NCBI RefSeq assembly: GCF_000170835.1
Contig: NZ_ABCP01000011.1
Coordinates: 36,322-100,321, forward strand
Origin: Marinobacter algicola DG893
GTDB lineage: Bacteria; Pseudomonadota; Gammaproteobacteria; Pseudomonadales; Oleiphilaceae
Direction: 5' to 3'
DNA length: 64,000 bases
Below the pieces are notes generated by a model. That model was not told the origin of the DNA, ran no database searches, and saw only the letters and a list, made by a program, of their open reading frames with translations. The translations under genes were made by a program, and so were the position numbers. Of the stretch, positions 26,244 through 35,053 are shown in pieces. Position 1 is the stretch's first letter; the number at the start of each line of letters is the position of its first letter.

Positions 26244-26364
26244 CTCAATGATTACCTTTTCGTTGTTTTGTTTAGAAATAATCACCCCTAGTAAACAGGG
26301 ATCTGAGGAGCTTGGATAATGAAGAATTGGCGTTTTCAAATAACAGAAAGGAATTTATGTCTAT

Positions 26365-26925
26365 TCAGGTTCGCTCTGGTGAAGAAACAGGATCTTCTGA
26401 GATTTGCTCGGGCTTGAACCGACGGCGCGGCACCTGGCTTAAATCTGTACTCAAAAATCTCAATACAAGAGCAGGTTCTGGCGTCGGAACCCGGGTTGAA
26501 TGAATATCGCCGGGCAGGTACGCAACGGTATCACCACCCTTGAGCCGATCGATACGATCTACCCGCAAGGTGTTGCTGGTAGCATCGTATGCGTAAACCG
26601 GAATTTCCGCTTCACCTTCATAGACGCCATATACGACCCAATAGGGCCCATGATCATGAGGCGTATTGGTGCGATAGCCGGCGTGATAGTGGTTCATTTG
26701 AATGAACCCGTGGTCCGGGTGTGTATAGAGAGGGAAGCCCGATGATTTTTCGGCTTTCAGGTTGCGCACCCATGCGGTGTCAGGCGTTGTGGAGCGCAGC
26801 CATTCACTCATCAGCTCACTCACGCGATGCGCTGTGTCCGTGTCTTTGGCGCTTTGCGGTTGCCACAGGTCATTGATAGCAGAGATGTACTGCCGGAAAG
26901 CAATGTCGTTTGCTGGCTTGTTCAC
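26365..26925 (-). CDS. Cupin-fold protein, cysteine-dioxygenase-like
   Basis: A 186-residue protein with a cupin core: NHYHAGYRTNTPHDHGPYWVVYGVYEG holds three histidines, in the spacing expected of metal-binding cupin motif 1 (H-x-H then E), and GDTVAYLPGDIHST gives the second motif histidine. This arrangement resembles small dioxygenases of the cysteine dioxygenase type, but I cannot name the substrate. I choose a GTG at 26925 because AGGAGG sits 8 nt before it; an in-frame ATG at 26955 has no ribosome-binding site. It lies 52 bp after pcaB on the same strand and is likely part of the pca transcript. Confidence 0.6.
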   Translation of the reverse strand: MNKPANDIAFRQYISAINDLWQPQSAKDTDTAHRVSELMSEWLRSTTPDTAWVRNLKAEKSSGFPLYTHPDHGFIQMNHYHAGYRTNTPHDHGPYWVVYGVYEGEAEIPVYAYDATSNTLRVDRIDRLKGGDTVAYLPGDIHSTRVPTPEPALVLRFLSTDLSQVPRRRFKPEQISEDPVSSPERT

Positions 26926-26977
26926 GTTCTTGACCTCCTGGAATCCCAACCCCATTGCTTCTACTCGAACGTTGAGC

Positions 26978-28321
26978 CTACCCCATCTTTATCAGACGCT
27001 CTGCGCTCTCCAGCACTTCATCGGTCCACGCCTTGGTCGCGCCGCCGTCAAGCAATCCATGCCGGATGCTCTGAATCTCGAGCTGGTGCCCGGTCAAAGC
27101 TTTCAGCACTTCAAATAAGTGCTGCCCTGTCCCGGCGACCTTTTCGCAGGCCTCGGCAACATAACGTGACGCGTCTTCTCGGGACATGTGTGCCGCCAAT
27201 GCAAAGGTCGCTGCCTCGGCATAGATCAGGCCATGACTCTTGGCAATGTTGGTCTCAACGTTCTCGGCGGATATTTCCAGAGACTCAAGCCCTTCAAGGC
27301 AATGGCGCAGACTGACGGCTGTACCCATCAACATTTGCGGTAGCAGCAACCACTCCTGCGTCCATGCATAGCCACTGCGCTCGTGCTCATGCAACATGCA
27401 TTGCTGCATCTGCCCTGCCAGACCGGCATTCTGGCGGGCCATGGTCACCATGATTTCAGCGTTCACCGGATTACACTTCTGCGGCATGGTGGACGAGCCA
27501 CCCCCGTTGCTGAACCGCAACTCACCGACTTCTGTCTGCGCCATGCGCAGCCAGTCTTCCGCCATCTTTCCAAGGATGCCCGTCGTCATCGCCAGCCAAC
27601 CGGAAAACTCCACCAGGCTATCCCGCTGGGCATGCCAGCTGGGGGCGTTCTGAAGACTCAGGCGATCAGCCAGGTTTTTCACGACGGCATCCGCCCCATC
27701 ACCCATCGCCGCCAGGCTTCCTACCGCGCCACCCAGCTGAACTTTCAGAAGCCGCGGAACCAGTTCTTCCAGTCGCTCAAACTGCCGAAGCAAAGGCGCT
27801 ATCCAGTTGGCGACCTTGAGACCAAAGCTCATCGGAATCGCCTGCTGAGTTCGGGTTCGGCCGGCAATCAACGTTCCGCGATGCGCCTCAGCCAACTGAA
27901 CACAGAGTCTTATCGCTTCCAGCAACCGTTGCCGGTAGATCTTAATCAGCTCCCGGCAGTTAAGGATCAGGGCCGTATCGACAATATCCTGACTGGTCGC
28001 ACCAAAATGCACCCAGCGGGCAAAATCCTGAGATAAGGTCTTTTTCAGGGCTTTAACCAGGGCAGGAACCGGCACGCCCGCCGACGCCACGCCAGCAGCA
28101 AGAGCGACCAAATCCGGTTCCAGAAGTTGCGTTGCCTGATTGATCGCATCGGCGGCCTCCTGCGGGATCAGTCCCACGTCTGCCTGGGCCAAAGCAAGTT
28201 GCCCTTCCACCTTTAGCATCGCTTTAATCTGGGCCTGATCCGACAGATACCAGCCGCACTCCTTATCCGACAGCAACTGACCGTAAAGGGCGGGGGCGTC
28301 GTGTGGGGTACTTTGGCTCAT
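26978..28321 (-). CDS. pcaB: 3-carboxy-cis,cis-muconate cycloisomerase
   Basis: Converts 3-carboxymuconate to 4-carboxymuconolactone, the second step of the protocatechuate branch. The 447-residue protein belongs to the fumarase/aspartase superfamily; the signature GGGSSTMPQKCNP is near residues 274-286, and the HFGATSQDIVDTALIL region near 108-123 is characteristic. The start at 28321 (MSQSTPHD) is chosen; the frame is open upstream to 28423 but there it overlaps pcaG. It is the third of the pcaH-G-B series, 10 bp after pcaG. No pcaIJ follow. Confidence 0.93.
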   Translation of the reverse strand: MSQSTPHDAPALYGQLLSDKECGWYLSDQAQIKAMLKVEGQLALAQADVGLIPQEAADAINQATQLLEPDLVALAAGVASAGVPVPALVKALKKTLSQDFARWVHFGATSQDIVDTALILNCRELIKIYRQRLLEAIRLCVQLAEAHRGTLIAGRTRTQQAIPMSFGLKVANWIAPLLRQFERLEELVPRLLKVQLGGAVGSLAAMGDGADAVVKNLADRLSLQNAPSWHAQRDSLVEFSGWLAMTTGILGKMAEDWLRMAQTEVGELRFSNGGGSSTMPQKCNPVNAEIMVTMARQNAGLAGQMQQCMLHEHERSGYAWTQEWLLLPQMLMGTAVSLRHCLEGLESLEISAENVETNIAKSHGLIYAEAATFALAAHMSREDASRYVAEACEKVAGTGQHLFEVLKALTGHQLEIQSIRHGLLDGGATKAWTDEVLESAERLIKMG

Positions 28322-28331
28322 GGAGGCTCTC

Positions 28332-28931
28332 TCAGAGATCAAAAAACACAGTTTCCTGATCGCCCTGCATATGGATGTCAAACCGATACTCGATTCCTGA
28401 CGGGGTATGATAACGCTTGGCAAGAAGCGTCACCTGCCGCTCGGGGGCCACGCTTGAAAACACCGGGTCTGCAGCGTTGGCAGCCGCTTCATCGTCGAAG
28501 TAGATACGAGTATAGACATGATTGAGCAGGCCACGCATGAACACCGTCACCGAAATGAACGGCGCGTGGCCGGGCTGAGCCGGACCGGGCTTGATGGTGC
28601 AGAAGGTAAAACGGGCTTGTTCGTTGGCGCCCGTTCCGCAGCGGCCGAATCCATGAAAATGGGGGTCCAGAGCGCGATTGCTGCGGGCGTCATTAGGGTG
28701 CGCATAGCGCCCGGCCGCGTTCGCCTGCCAGATTTCCAGAAGCGCGTCTTCAACTACCGCTCCGTTGCCGTCGAACACACGACCGGTCAGGCGAATGTGT
28801 TCGCCAAGGGTCTGGTCGGACGCCAGGCAGTGACCGGCAATCTGACTGTGAGGGTAATTGGCCTCAACAGGGTTCAGGCCATAGTGAAAAAAAGGACCTA
28901 TCGTTTGCGACGGTGTCTGGCGGGGGCTCAT
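28332..28931 (-). CDS. pcaG: Protocatechuate 3,4-dioxygenase, alpha subunit
   Basis: The 199-residue non-iron-binding subunit. It has the dioxygenase beta-sandwich features TPSQTIGPFFHYGL near the N-terminus, LTGRVFDGNG and LLEIWQANAAGRYAHP, in which the beta-subunit iron ligands are not retained as a set. It overlaps pcaH by 4 bp (ATGA), giving translational coupling and equal subunit production. Together they cleave protocatechuate ortho to the hydroxyls, producing 3-carboxy-cis,cis-muconate. Confidence 0.95.
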   Translation of the reverse strand: MSPRQTPSQTIGPFFHYGLNPVEANYPHSQIAGHCLASDQTLGEHIRLTGRVFDGNGAVVEDALLEIWQANAAGRYAHPNDARSNRALDPHFHGFGRCGTGANEQARFTFCTIKPGPAQPGHAPFISVTVFMRGLLNHVYTRIYFDDEAAANAADPVFSSVAPERQVTLLAKRYHTPSGIEYRFDIHMQGDQETVFFDL

Positions 28932-29632
28932 TCTGTCCCCTCCATTGGCGTCGCCTGTGTGCCTCGCAGCACGATATCGAACACATAACCGAGGGCAAAG
29001 CCCTCTTCAGTCACGTCCAGGGAAAACTCACTGATCAATCGGCCTCTTGCAGCTTCCGGAACGCTCTCAAAGATCGGATCAAACGCGAGTAGCGGATCGC
29101 CCGGAAAATACATTTGGGTAATCAATCGCGTTGCGATGGTCGGCCCAAACAGCGAAAAATGAATGTGATTGGGGCGCCAGGCGTTCGGATGGTTTCCCCA
29201 GGGATAGGCACCAGGCCGGATCGTGTAGAAGCGATAGCGCCCCTGATCGTCGGTCATGCACCGGCCAGCTCCGAGAAAATTCGGGTCAACAGGCGCATCG
29301 TGCTGGTCTTTTTTATGAATATAGCGGCCGGCAGCATTTGCCTGCCAGACTTCAATCAACGTATTGGGAAGGCTTTGGCCATTCTCATCGAGCACGCGCC
29401 CGGTCACGACAATTCGCTCGCCCAGCGGTTCGCCGTTCACTCTGCCATTGCGGGTGAGGTCATGATCAAGACTACCAATAACCTCGTCGCCAAAGGCAGG
29501 CCCTGTCATCTCTGCCAATTCGGGATCAATTTTTACCAGGCTACGCGAAGGACCTCGCAGGGACGTCGATTTATAACCCTGGTCAATGTAGGGCGGCTGA
29601 GATTTCCAATCGCGCCCACTCAATACACTCAT
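28928..29632 (-). CDS. pcaH: Protocatechuate 3,4-dioxygenase, beta subunit
   Basis: The 234-residue iron-binding subunit. The four ligands known from Pseudomonas putida (Tyr108, Tyr147, His160, His162) correspond here to Y104 (AGRYIHKKDQ), Y143 (GAYPWGN), H156 and H158 (PNHIHFS), all intact with the same spacing. WQANAAGRY and the N-terminal YIDQGYKSTSLRGP are typical. It lies 3' of pcaL with overlap of 4 bp and 5' of pcaG. No frameshift or loss is evident. Confidence 0.95.
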   Translation of the reverse strand: MSVLSGRDWKSQPPYIDQGYKSTSLRGPSRSLVKIDPELAEMTGPAFGDEVIGSLDHDLTRNGRVNGEPLGERIVVTGRVLDENGQSLPNTLIEVWQANAAGRYIHKKDQHDAPVDPNFLGAGRCMTDDQGRYRFYTIRPGAYPWGNHPNAWRPNHIHFSLFGPTIATRLITQMYFPGDPLLAFDPIFESVPEAARGRLISEFSLDVTEEGFALGYVFDIVLRGTQATPMEGTE

Positions 29633-30825
29633 TTGCCCTGTTCCTGTTTAATCGCGGCCACTTCCGCCATTTTTGCGTATTCCTGTTTCGCAATTTTCAT
29701 GGCGTTGTTAGAAGCCGGAGCCCCCCCGTAAATAGCCACTTGCAGCAGAACTTCTCGCACCTCAAACATCGTTGCGCCAGTGTTTGCAGTAGCGCGGATG
29801 TGCATCGCCAGCTCATCTTCGTGACCCAGAACAGCCATCATCGCAATGGTGATCAGGCTACGATCCCGCTTACTCAGGCCCGGCCGACTCCATACCGATC
29901 CCCATGCGGACTCAGTGATGAACGTCTGGAATGGCTCGTCAAACGAAGTCTTGTTGGCTTCAGCCCGATCCACATGAGCCGACCCCAGCACCGAGCGCCG
30001 CACGCTCATGCCTCGCTCAAACCGGCACTCATGCTTTCCATGGCTGGCAATAAACCGGTCCACCAACGTTGCAAGCGCAGCTGGCTGTTCAATGCAGGGA
30101 AGATGACCGGATCCTGGAATCAGCTCATACCGGGCGTCCGGAATAAGCTGTGCCATCGATTCTACCACTGATGGCGGGGTTGCACCGTCCTGATCCCCAG
30201 CAATACAGAGCGTTGACAGCGACAAACGGCTGCAGATTTCGCTGTTATCCGCGTCACGTAGCGCTGCACAGGTATTGATGTAGCCTTCCGTTGGCGTATG
30301 CGAGAGCATGTTTTTCCAGATAGCGAACTGGGCTGGATTGTGCAAGGGATAATCGTAACTAAACCATCGCTCAAGCACCGCATCCTGGATCGAAGCGATG
30401 CCCTGCTTGCTCACCTCGTCGATCCGCTGATTCCACATTTCCGGCGTGCCGATGCGCGGCGCCGTTGCACAAAGAATGAGCCCTTTCACAAGGTCAGGGC
30501 GCCGGCTGGCCACTCCTTGCACAACCATGCCCCCGAAAGAAAGGCCGCACAGGTAAGCCTGGCTGACACTGAGCTCATCCAAAAGGTGAATCAGATCATC
30601 AACGTGTTCCTGCAATGACGTTCCACCCTCGCAGGTAGATAGCCCGTGACCGCGCATATCATAACGCAGAAACCGGTACTGATTACTCAATAACTCAACC
30701 ACCGACGACCAGATGCGTGCATCAGTCCCGAGCGAATTCGAGAACACCACCAGAGGTCTGTATTCCGAGCCCTCAAGCTGGTAATTGAGATAACCCCCGC
30801 GAACGGGTAGCGCATTAATGTTCAT
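29629..30825 (-). CDS. pcaL: 3-oxoadipate enol-lactonase / 4-carboxymuconolactone decarboxylase fusion
   Basis: A 398-residue fusion. The N-terminal alpha/beta-hydrolase (about 1-255) is PcaD-like: nucleophile S96 in GLSFGG, acid in AGDQDG, histidine in GSGHLPCIEQP. The C-terminal part (about 270-390) is PcaC-like, with ETAWGSVW-type ESAWGSVWSRPGLSKRDRSL and HEDELAMHIRATANTGAT, a CMD-domain motif. Such fusions are called PcaL in some actinobacteria and also occur in proteobacteria. It provides both the decarboxylation and the lactone-hydrolysis step. The ATG at 30825 begins the hydrolase; an in-frame ATG at 30855 is possible. A long dyad (30876-30913) lies upstream, so pcaL-H-G-B is probably a separately controlled unit. 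Confidence 0.9.
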   Translation of the reverse strand: MNINALPVRGGYLNYQLEGSEYRPLVVFSNSLGTDARIWSSVVELLSNQYRFLRYDMRGHGLSTCEGGTSLQEHVDDLIHLLDELSVSQAYLCGLSFGGMVVQGVASRRPDLVKGLILCATAPRIGTPEMWNQRIDEVSKQGIASIQDAVLERWFSYDYPLHNPAQFAIWKNMLSHTPTEGYINTCAALRDADNSEICSRLSLSTLCIAGDQDGATPPSVVESMAQLIPDARYELIPGSGHLPCIEQPAALATLVDRFIASHGKHECRFERGMSVRRSVLGSAHVDRAEANKTSFDEPFQTFITESAWGSVWSRPGLSKRDRSLITIAMMAVLGHEDELAMHIRATANTGATMFEVREVLLQVAIYGGAPASNNAMKIAKQEYAKMAEVAAIKQEQGK

Positions 30826-30875
30826 GGAACGGGATACTTCTCTTGGAGTTTTCAAAGAGTTTTGATTACCCGCAG

Positions 30876-30913
30876 CTATATGTAAATTTACACTTGCTGA
30901 TTTTTACATATAG
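30876..30913. promoter_or_regulatory. Long inverted repeat upstream of pcaLHGB
   Basis: CTATATGTAAA (30876-30886) and TTTACATATAG (30903-30913) are perfect 11-bp inverted repeats with a 16-bp spacer. The element ends about 50 bp upstream of the pcaL ATG at 30825. It is unlike the GGAACG-type element found elsewhere in the window, which suggests a different regulator for the pca operon. Confidence 0.65.
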
Positions 30914-30952
30914 AAAAGATTATGAAGCAGAGAACGCGGGGCGAAGCGCTCA

Positions 30953-30979
30953 ACGGGGGCCCGACTGCGGACGCCCCGT
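30953..30979 (-). terminator. Hairpin downstream of the dienelactone hydrolase gene
   Basis: On the minus strand ACGGGG pairs with CCCCGT across a 15-nt loop, about 31 bp after the stop at 31010. The stem is short and there is no T-tract, so it is a weak call. Together with the dyad next to it, it suggests the upstream operon ends here. Confidence 0.35.
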
Positions 30980-31009
30980 GTGAGACAGGCGGATCAGGAA
31001 TCCAGAGGT

Positions 31010-31711
31010 TTATGCGAGCTCAGATCCCAGAAATGCAATCGTAAGCTTCCACGACTCAGCAGCGGCATTCGGATCATAGCGATCCGCCCGAGTCTCGTTA
31101 TTGAAGGCGTGACCCGCCCCTTTATGCATGTGCAGGCTAAAACGTTTGCCGTGTTTCTCCAGAGCCGCCTGGAAGTCTGGAACCGTGGCATTGATACGCT
31201 CGTCCTGCTCGCCGTAATGAAGCAGGAGCGGTGCATTGATGGCAGGCACCTGACTCGAATCCGGCGACTTGCCGTAATAAATGACCGCGGCATCAAGGTT
31301 CTGATCGGCCACAGCGAGCTCTCCCGACACTTTCCCGCCCCAACAAAAGCCAACGCTGGCGACTTTACCGTTTGAACCCGGCAAATGCCGCAGATAGTCC
31401 AGACTGGCCAGGTAATTGTTCAGGTTTTCTTCACTATCCAGGCTACCGATGGCTGCGCGTGCTTCATCTTCATCCTCCGGCGTACCGCCTTGCAGCGCCA
31501 GAGCATCCAGAGCAAAAGCGACAAAACCTTCTTCCGCAAAGCGCTCGACCACTTTTTCGATGTGTGAATTCAGGCCGGTGTTCTCATGGATAACCAGCAC
31601 GGCAGGGTGTCTCTCAGAATCACTGGGATGAGCGAGATAACCGGCCAGCTTGCCTGCTGGCGTCGCAAAACAAGGGCGACCTGTAGAAACCTGAGAATTC
31701 GATGAAACCAC
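31010..31711 (-). CDS. Dienelactone hydrolase family protein
   Basis: A 233-residue alpha/beta-hydrolase of the carboxymethylenebutenolidase type. The catalytic cysteine C123 in GFCWGG, D170 (GEQDERIN) and H201 (GAGHAFNN) are visible, along with the family VIHENTGL motif near 40-47. Typical members open dienelactones in chlorocatechol pathways. It starts with GTG at 31711, with AGGAGG 7 nt upstream. It is the last gene of a run starting at the Rieske oxygenase. Its substrate here could be a lactone or enol ester from ring cleavage. Confidence 0.88.
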   Translation of the reverse strand: MVSSNSQVSTGRPCFATPAGKLAGYLAHPSDSERHPAVLVIHENTGLNSHIEKVVERFAEEGFVAFALDALALQGGTPEDEDEARAAIGSLDSEENLNNYLASLDYLRHLPGSNGKVASVGFCWGGKVSGELAVADQNLDAAVIYYGKSPDSSQVPAINAPLLLHYGEQDERINATVPDFQAALEKHGKRFSLHMHKGAGHAFNNETRADRYDPNAAAESWKLTIAFLGSELA

Positions 31712-31813
31712 GTTAGTACCCTCCTAGAATTTGTCGTGACCAACAGAATGTGTACCAACCAACAGCGTGAATAGGCCGGCAAGCCAAACGACGACTTGCC
31801 GACTGGTTCCGCG

Positions 31814-33577
31814 CTATCGGTGAACAGTGACAATATCCACCAGTGCCGGACGACCCTTCTTGACTTCGGCCAGCGCGCGGCGAATCGCCGGTGCTACCTC
31901 TTCAGGCTTGGTAATGGGACCTTCGCCATAACACCCCATGCCCTGGGCAATGGTTCCAAAGTCCGGGTCAGGGCCGAACAGATCCATTCCGATGTGCGCC
32001 TTGGATTCATCGGTGCCGCGCTGCTTTGCCATGCGGACCTGATGTTCCCAGTCATTGTAGTAGGCCCGGTTGTTGAACATGATGATCAGCAACGGAATTT
32101 CATGTTTGGCCGCCGTCCAAAGCGCGCCGGCATCAAACATCAGGTCGCCGTCCGGCTGGAGGGCAACCACGACTTTGTCGGTATTTTTGTAGGCCAGTCC
32201 AACACCAATGGACATACCAATCTGGGTCGCAGTGCCCAGGGACTTGCCGGCATGCCGGTAAGGCTTGTCAAAGTCCCAGATCTTGCGAGCCCAATTCCGG
32301 AGCGTTCCGGTGGCACACACCCAGTCTTCGTCCTGAATCACGTCCCATACTTCGCTCGCCAGACGGCCAAGAGCCAGAGGCTCGCTGTCCCAATCCACAC
32401 GGGCGTCTTCCTGCCACTTGGCCCACACCTCATCATGGCGTCGACCCAGAACTTCCTTGCGCTCCTCGATTCGCTTCGCAAGTGCTGCGTCAGCCTCCAG
32501 GCGACGTTGGCCGATGCGCGTCATTTCCGGCATGGCCAGGGCGGGATCCCCAAGCGCGCTCAGGATTTTAGGCTGGTAACGGCCGTAATCCATCGCCCAG
32601 GAAGACATGCCGATTTCGCCAAAACCGACCTCCATCCATTCGCAGTCTTCAGGAACCAGTGAAGTCACCACACGGGTGGTGCTTTCCAGGTGAGCGGTCG
32701 GTTTTTCCCAGTCCCGCACGTCAATACCAAGAATCAGGTCCGCTTTGCGCAGCGCTTCCTTGTCCATCGACGCACACAGTGGATGACGGTTGGGGAAACA
32801 CAGTGAGTCGTTGATATCCCAAACCGGCACGCCCAGGGTTTCCGCCAGCGCGACCAGATTGTCGAAACCGTCGTCATGGCGGCCGACATATTCGGCGAGT
32901 ATCAGCGGGTTCTTGGCGGCGAGCAGCTTGTCGACAATTTTTTCCAAGATCGCCGGATCCGCCCCCATCAGCGCGGGCTGCTTGGTCATCCCTGCTGGCG
33001 GCATGCCCAGATCTAAAGTGCCGTCCAGCGGCTTTTCCTGCAGCCAGGCGTCGTAACACATGTAAATCGGCCCCTGGGGCTGGGTCACCATGGTGGAATA
33101 AGCTCGCATGAAGCTGTCTGGCACACCCTCAATCGCCGTGGGCTGATAGTCCCACTTGGTGTAGTTACGCACCGACTCACCCTGAATCAGCGCAGTATGG
33201 CTCCAGTCGATGTGCGGACGGCGTTTGCCCTCATCCATGGGCCCGGTGGCGCCCATAATAAAGATCGGGGCACGATCCAGATTGGCGTAGTAAATCGCCA
33301 TCTGGGCGTGCAGTAGCCCGACCAGGTTGTGCAGAATCACGCCCATTGGCTTATTGGTTGCGCGTGCATAACCATGAGCAATCTGCACGGCAATTTCTTC
33401 ATGCTGACACAACAGCATCTCTGGCTGATTCTTGCCGTAGTTAATGATCGAATCGTGGAGCCCGCGAAAGCTGGCCCCCGGATTCATCGCGATGTAGGGA
33501 AAGTCGTACTCGTGCAACAAGTCTACAATGACGTCAGACTGATATTTTTTGTACTTGGTATCGTCTTGGGCACTCAT
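31814..33577 (-). CDS. Thiamine diphosphate-dependent enzyme (benzoylformate decarboxylase/acetolactate synthase-like)
   Basis: A 587-residue ThDP enzyme with the three-domain arrangement. The conserved glutamate is in QHEEIAVQIAHGYARA (about 58-73), and the ThDP/Mg motif GDG-x~25-NN appears as PDGDLMFDAGALWTAAKHE to FNN (about 495-523). The mid-domain has DINDSLCFPNRHP. Decarboxylation or carboligation of a 2-oxoacid is expected. AGGAG precedes the ATG. It stands in an operon with a 3-hydroxyisobutyrate-dehydrogenase-like enzyme, a class II aldolase and a Rieske oxygenase, where an arylglyoxylate or related 2-oxoacid would be a sensible substrate. I cannot name it more precisely. Confidence 0.82.
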   Translation of the reverse strand: MSAQDDTKYKKYQSDVIVDLLHEYDFPYIAMNPGASFRGLHDSIINYGKNQPEMLLCQHEEIAVQIAHGYARATNKPMGVILHNLVGLLHAQMAIYYANLDRAPIFIMGATGPMDEGKRRPHIDWSHTALIQGESVRNYTKWDYQPTAIEGVPDSFMRAYSTMVTQPQGPIYMCYDAWLQEKPLDGTLDLGMPPAGMTKQPALMGADPAILEKIVDKLLAAKNPLILAEYVGRHDDGFDNLVALAETLGVPVWDINDSLCFPNRHPLCASMDKEALRKADLILGIDVRDWEKPTAHLESTTRVVTSLVPEDCEWMEVGFGEIGMSSWAMDYGRYQPKILSALGDPALAMPEMTRIGQRRLEADAALAKRIEERKEVLGRRHDEVWAKWQEDARVDWDSEPLALGRLASEVWDVIQDEDWVCATGTLRNWARKIWDFDKPYRHAGKSLGTATQIGMSIGVGLAYKNTDKVVVALQPDGDLMFDAGALWTAAKHEIPLLIIMFNNRAYYNDWEHQVRMAKQRGTDESKAHIGMDLFGPDPDFGTIAQGMGCYGEGPITKPEEVAPAIRRALAEVKKGRPALVDIVTVHR

Positions 33578-33598
33578 ATTGGCTCCTGATTGTTTTTG

Positions 33599-34459
33599 TT
33601 AGTTGAGTCCGCCTTCCTCTTTGGACAGCGGCTTGATGTTCTGGCCCAAGTACTCGGTCTCCGGACCATAAAGAAGATTTTTCACTTTCGTGGCGTCGAG
33701 GTGCTTGACGAGCTGATCGACCTGGCCAAACAGCGGTAACGGCAGCCCACCGTCCTGGGCAAGATCCAGAGCCAAATCCATGTCTTTCTCGTGCCAGGTG
33801 AAACGGGTGTCATCCCAGCGGACCAGCGTACCGTTGGTGCCGGGGCATTCGATAAGAGTCTCGCGCATTTGCTGAGCGTCGATACCGTAACGTTTGGCCA
33901 GCGACAGAACTTCGAAGTTGGCGACACAGGCCGCCCAATGCAGCATGTTGTTGCAGGCCTTGGCGACCTGGCCGGAACCCACAGGGCCCACGTGATGCAC
34001 AGCTTTGCTGTAGGACTCAAGCACCGGCGTAATTTTTGCCACCTGCTTGTCGTCCCCGCCACAGAGACTGCCCAACTGGCCTTCTTTGGCACCCTGACGC
34101 CCGAAAACGACCGGCGCGTCCACAAAACCCAGCCCCTTGTCCTCGCACTCTGCAGCCAGCACCTGCATGGTTTTCGGGCTGTTGGTGGCAAGGATAACCA
34201 CGGTGCTACCTGCCGGGCCGGATTCAAGTATCTCGCGGGTCACCGTTTCGGACTGCTCGTCGGTTGCAACGATCACCAGGTGAACTTCGGCCTTGGCCAC
34301 GGCTTCCGCCAGGCTTTCAACCACTTTGATACCGTTTTTGGCAACATCCGACCGTCTTTCTTCACTGATGTCGTAAGCGATAACGTCGTGCCCTTTGTCC
34401 CGCACGTGAACGGCAATGTCCCGTCCCATATCCCCAACACCTATAATGCTTACTTTCAT
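33599..34459 (-). CDS. 3-hydroxyisobutyrate dehydrogenase-like NAD(P)-dependent oxidoreductase
   Basis: A 286-residue beta-hydroxyacid dehydrogenase. The N-terminus IIGVGDMGRDIAVH holds the dinucleotide loop G-x-G-x-x-G (7-12), D29 ends the second strand, and the catalytic-lysine region is GSGQVAKACNNML (about 161-173, K167). DAPVVFGRQGAKEGQLG is the family substrate loop (usually DAPVSGG). The substitution VFGR for SGG is atypical and could mark an unusual substrate. GAGGAG precedes the ATG; it is 21 bp upstream of the ThDP enzyme on the same strand. Confidence 0.85.
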   Translation of the reverse strand: MKVSIIGVGDMGRDIAVHVRDKGHDVIAYDISEERRSDVAKNGIKVVESLAEAVAKAEVHLVIVATDEQSETVTREILESGPAGSTVVILATNSPKTMQVLAAECEDKGLGFVDAPVVFGRQGAKEGQLGSLCGGDDKQVAKITPVLESYSKAVHHVGPVGSGQVAKACNNMLHWAACVANFEVLSLAKRYGIDAQQMRETLIECPGTNGTLVRWDDTRFTWHEKDMDLALDLAQDGGLPLPLFGQVDQLVKHLDATKVKNLLYGPETEYLGQNIKPLSKEEGGLN

Positions 34460-34537
34460 TACTCTGCTCCTCGGTCATTTTGAGGGTCCCGGAAACGCCA
34501 AAACCCACACCTTAAGCCCGCGAAATACAGGGCCGAT

Positions 34538-35053
34538 TCAATAACTGCCGATGCCTGCCCACAATTGCTGAGCGCCCATCGTCATTGCACCTGCAAGCAA
34601 CGGCAGTAAAAACACGGACAACAGCCGTAGTCTTAAAAATGACAGGCCCAACAATGGAATTTCGTAAATCACAACACGGTGAATGGCGAAAAGCGTCCAG
34701 GCCGTGATGAAAGCAACGAGCGCTGAATCCGCTGCCCCGGCCTTGGCAAAGGTCGCCGCTATGGAAAATGCGACCACTGGCCCGGAAGGGATGACCAGCC
34801 CTGTGACCGTGCCGATAAGAATCGCGGTCATGCCTGCCTCATCACCCAGGAAACGGCTGATGAAAGCGGTGGGAATCAGCTTGGCAACAAACCCTGCAGC
34901 CACCAGGGCGCAAAACATTCTGGGCACCAGCTTTACAAACTGCTCCACGGCCCGCACGAGACCCTGCTGAAACGTGCCATCCCGGCGTGACAGTGCGTAG
35001 CTGCCAAGCACAATTGGCGCTCCGTAAACGATTGCCGTGCCGATGGATATCAC
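34538..35053 (-). CDS. Split YraQ/ArsP-like permease, second half (pair 2)
   Basis: A 171-residue membrane protein homologous to the gene at 10771. About five hydrophobic segments, with TGLVIPSGPVVAFSIAATF near 84-102 and ITAWTLFAIHRVVIYEIPLLG near 114-134. The GP-x-[VF]-x-AF loop is kept but IPSGP replaces LPGGP. The start is a GTG overlapping the stop of the preceding gene (GTGA), so the two are translationally coupled. It sits in the middle of the Rieske-to-dienelactone operon; a transported pathway compound is likely. Confidence 0.7.
   Translation of the reverse strand: MISIGTAIVYGAPIVLGSYALSRRDGTFQQGLVRAVEQFVKLVPRMFCALVAAGFVAKLIPTAFISRFLGDEAGMTAILIGTVTGLVIPSGPVVAFSIAATFAKAGAADSALVAFITAWTLFAIHRVVIYEIPLLGLSFLRLRLLSVFLLPLLAGAMTMGAQQLWAGIGSY

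Noticed and set aside
30821..30850. Possible operator overlapping the pcaL start (GTTCATGGAACGGG)
   Set aside because: Lies on the start codon, has wrong spacing and could be coincidence.
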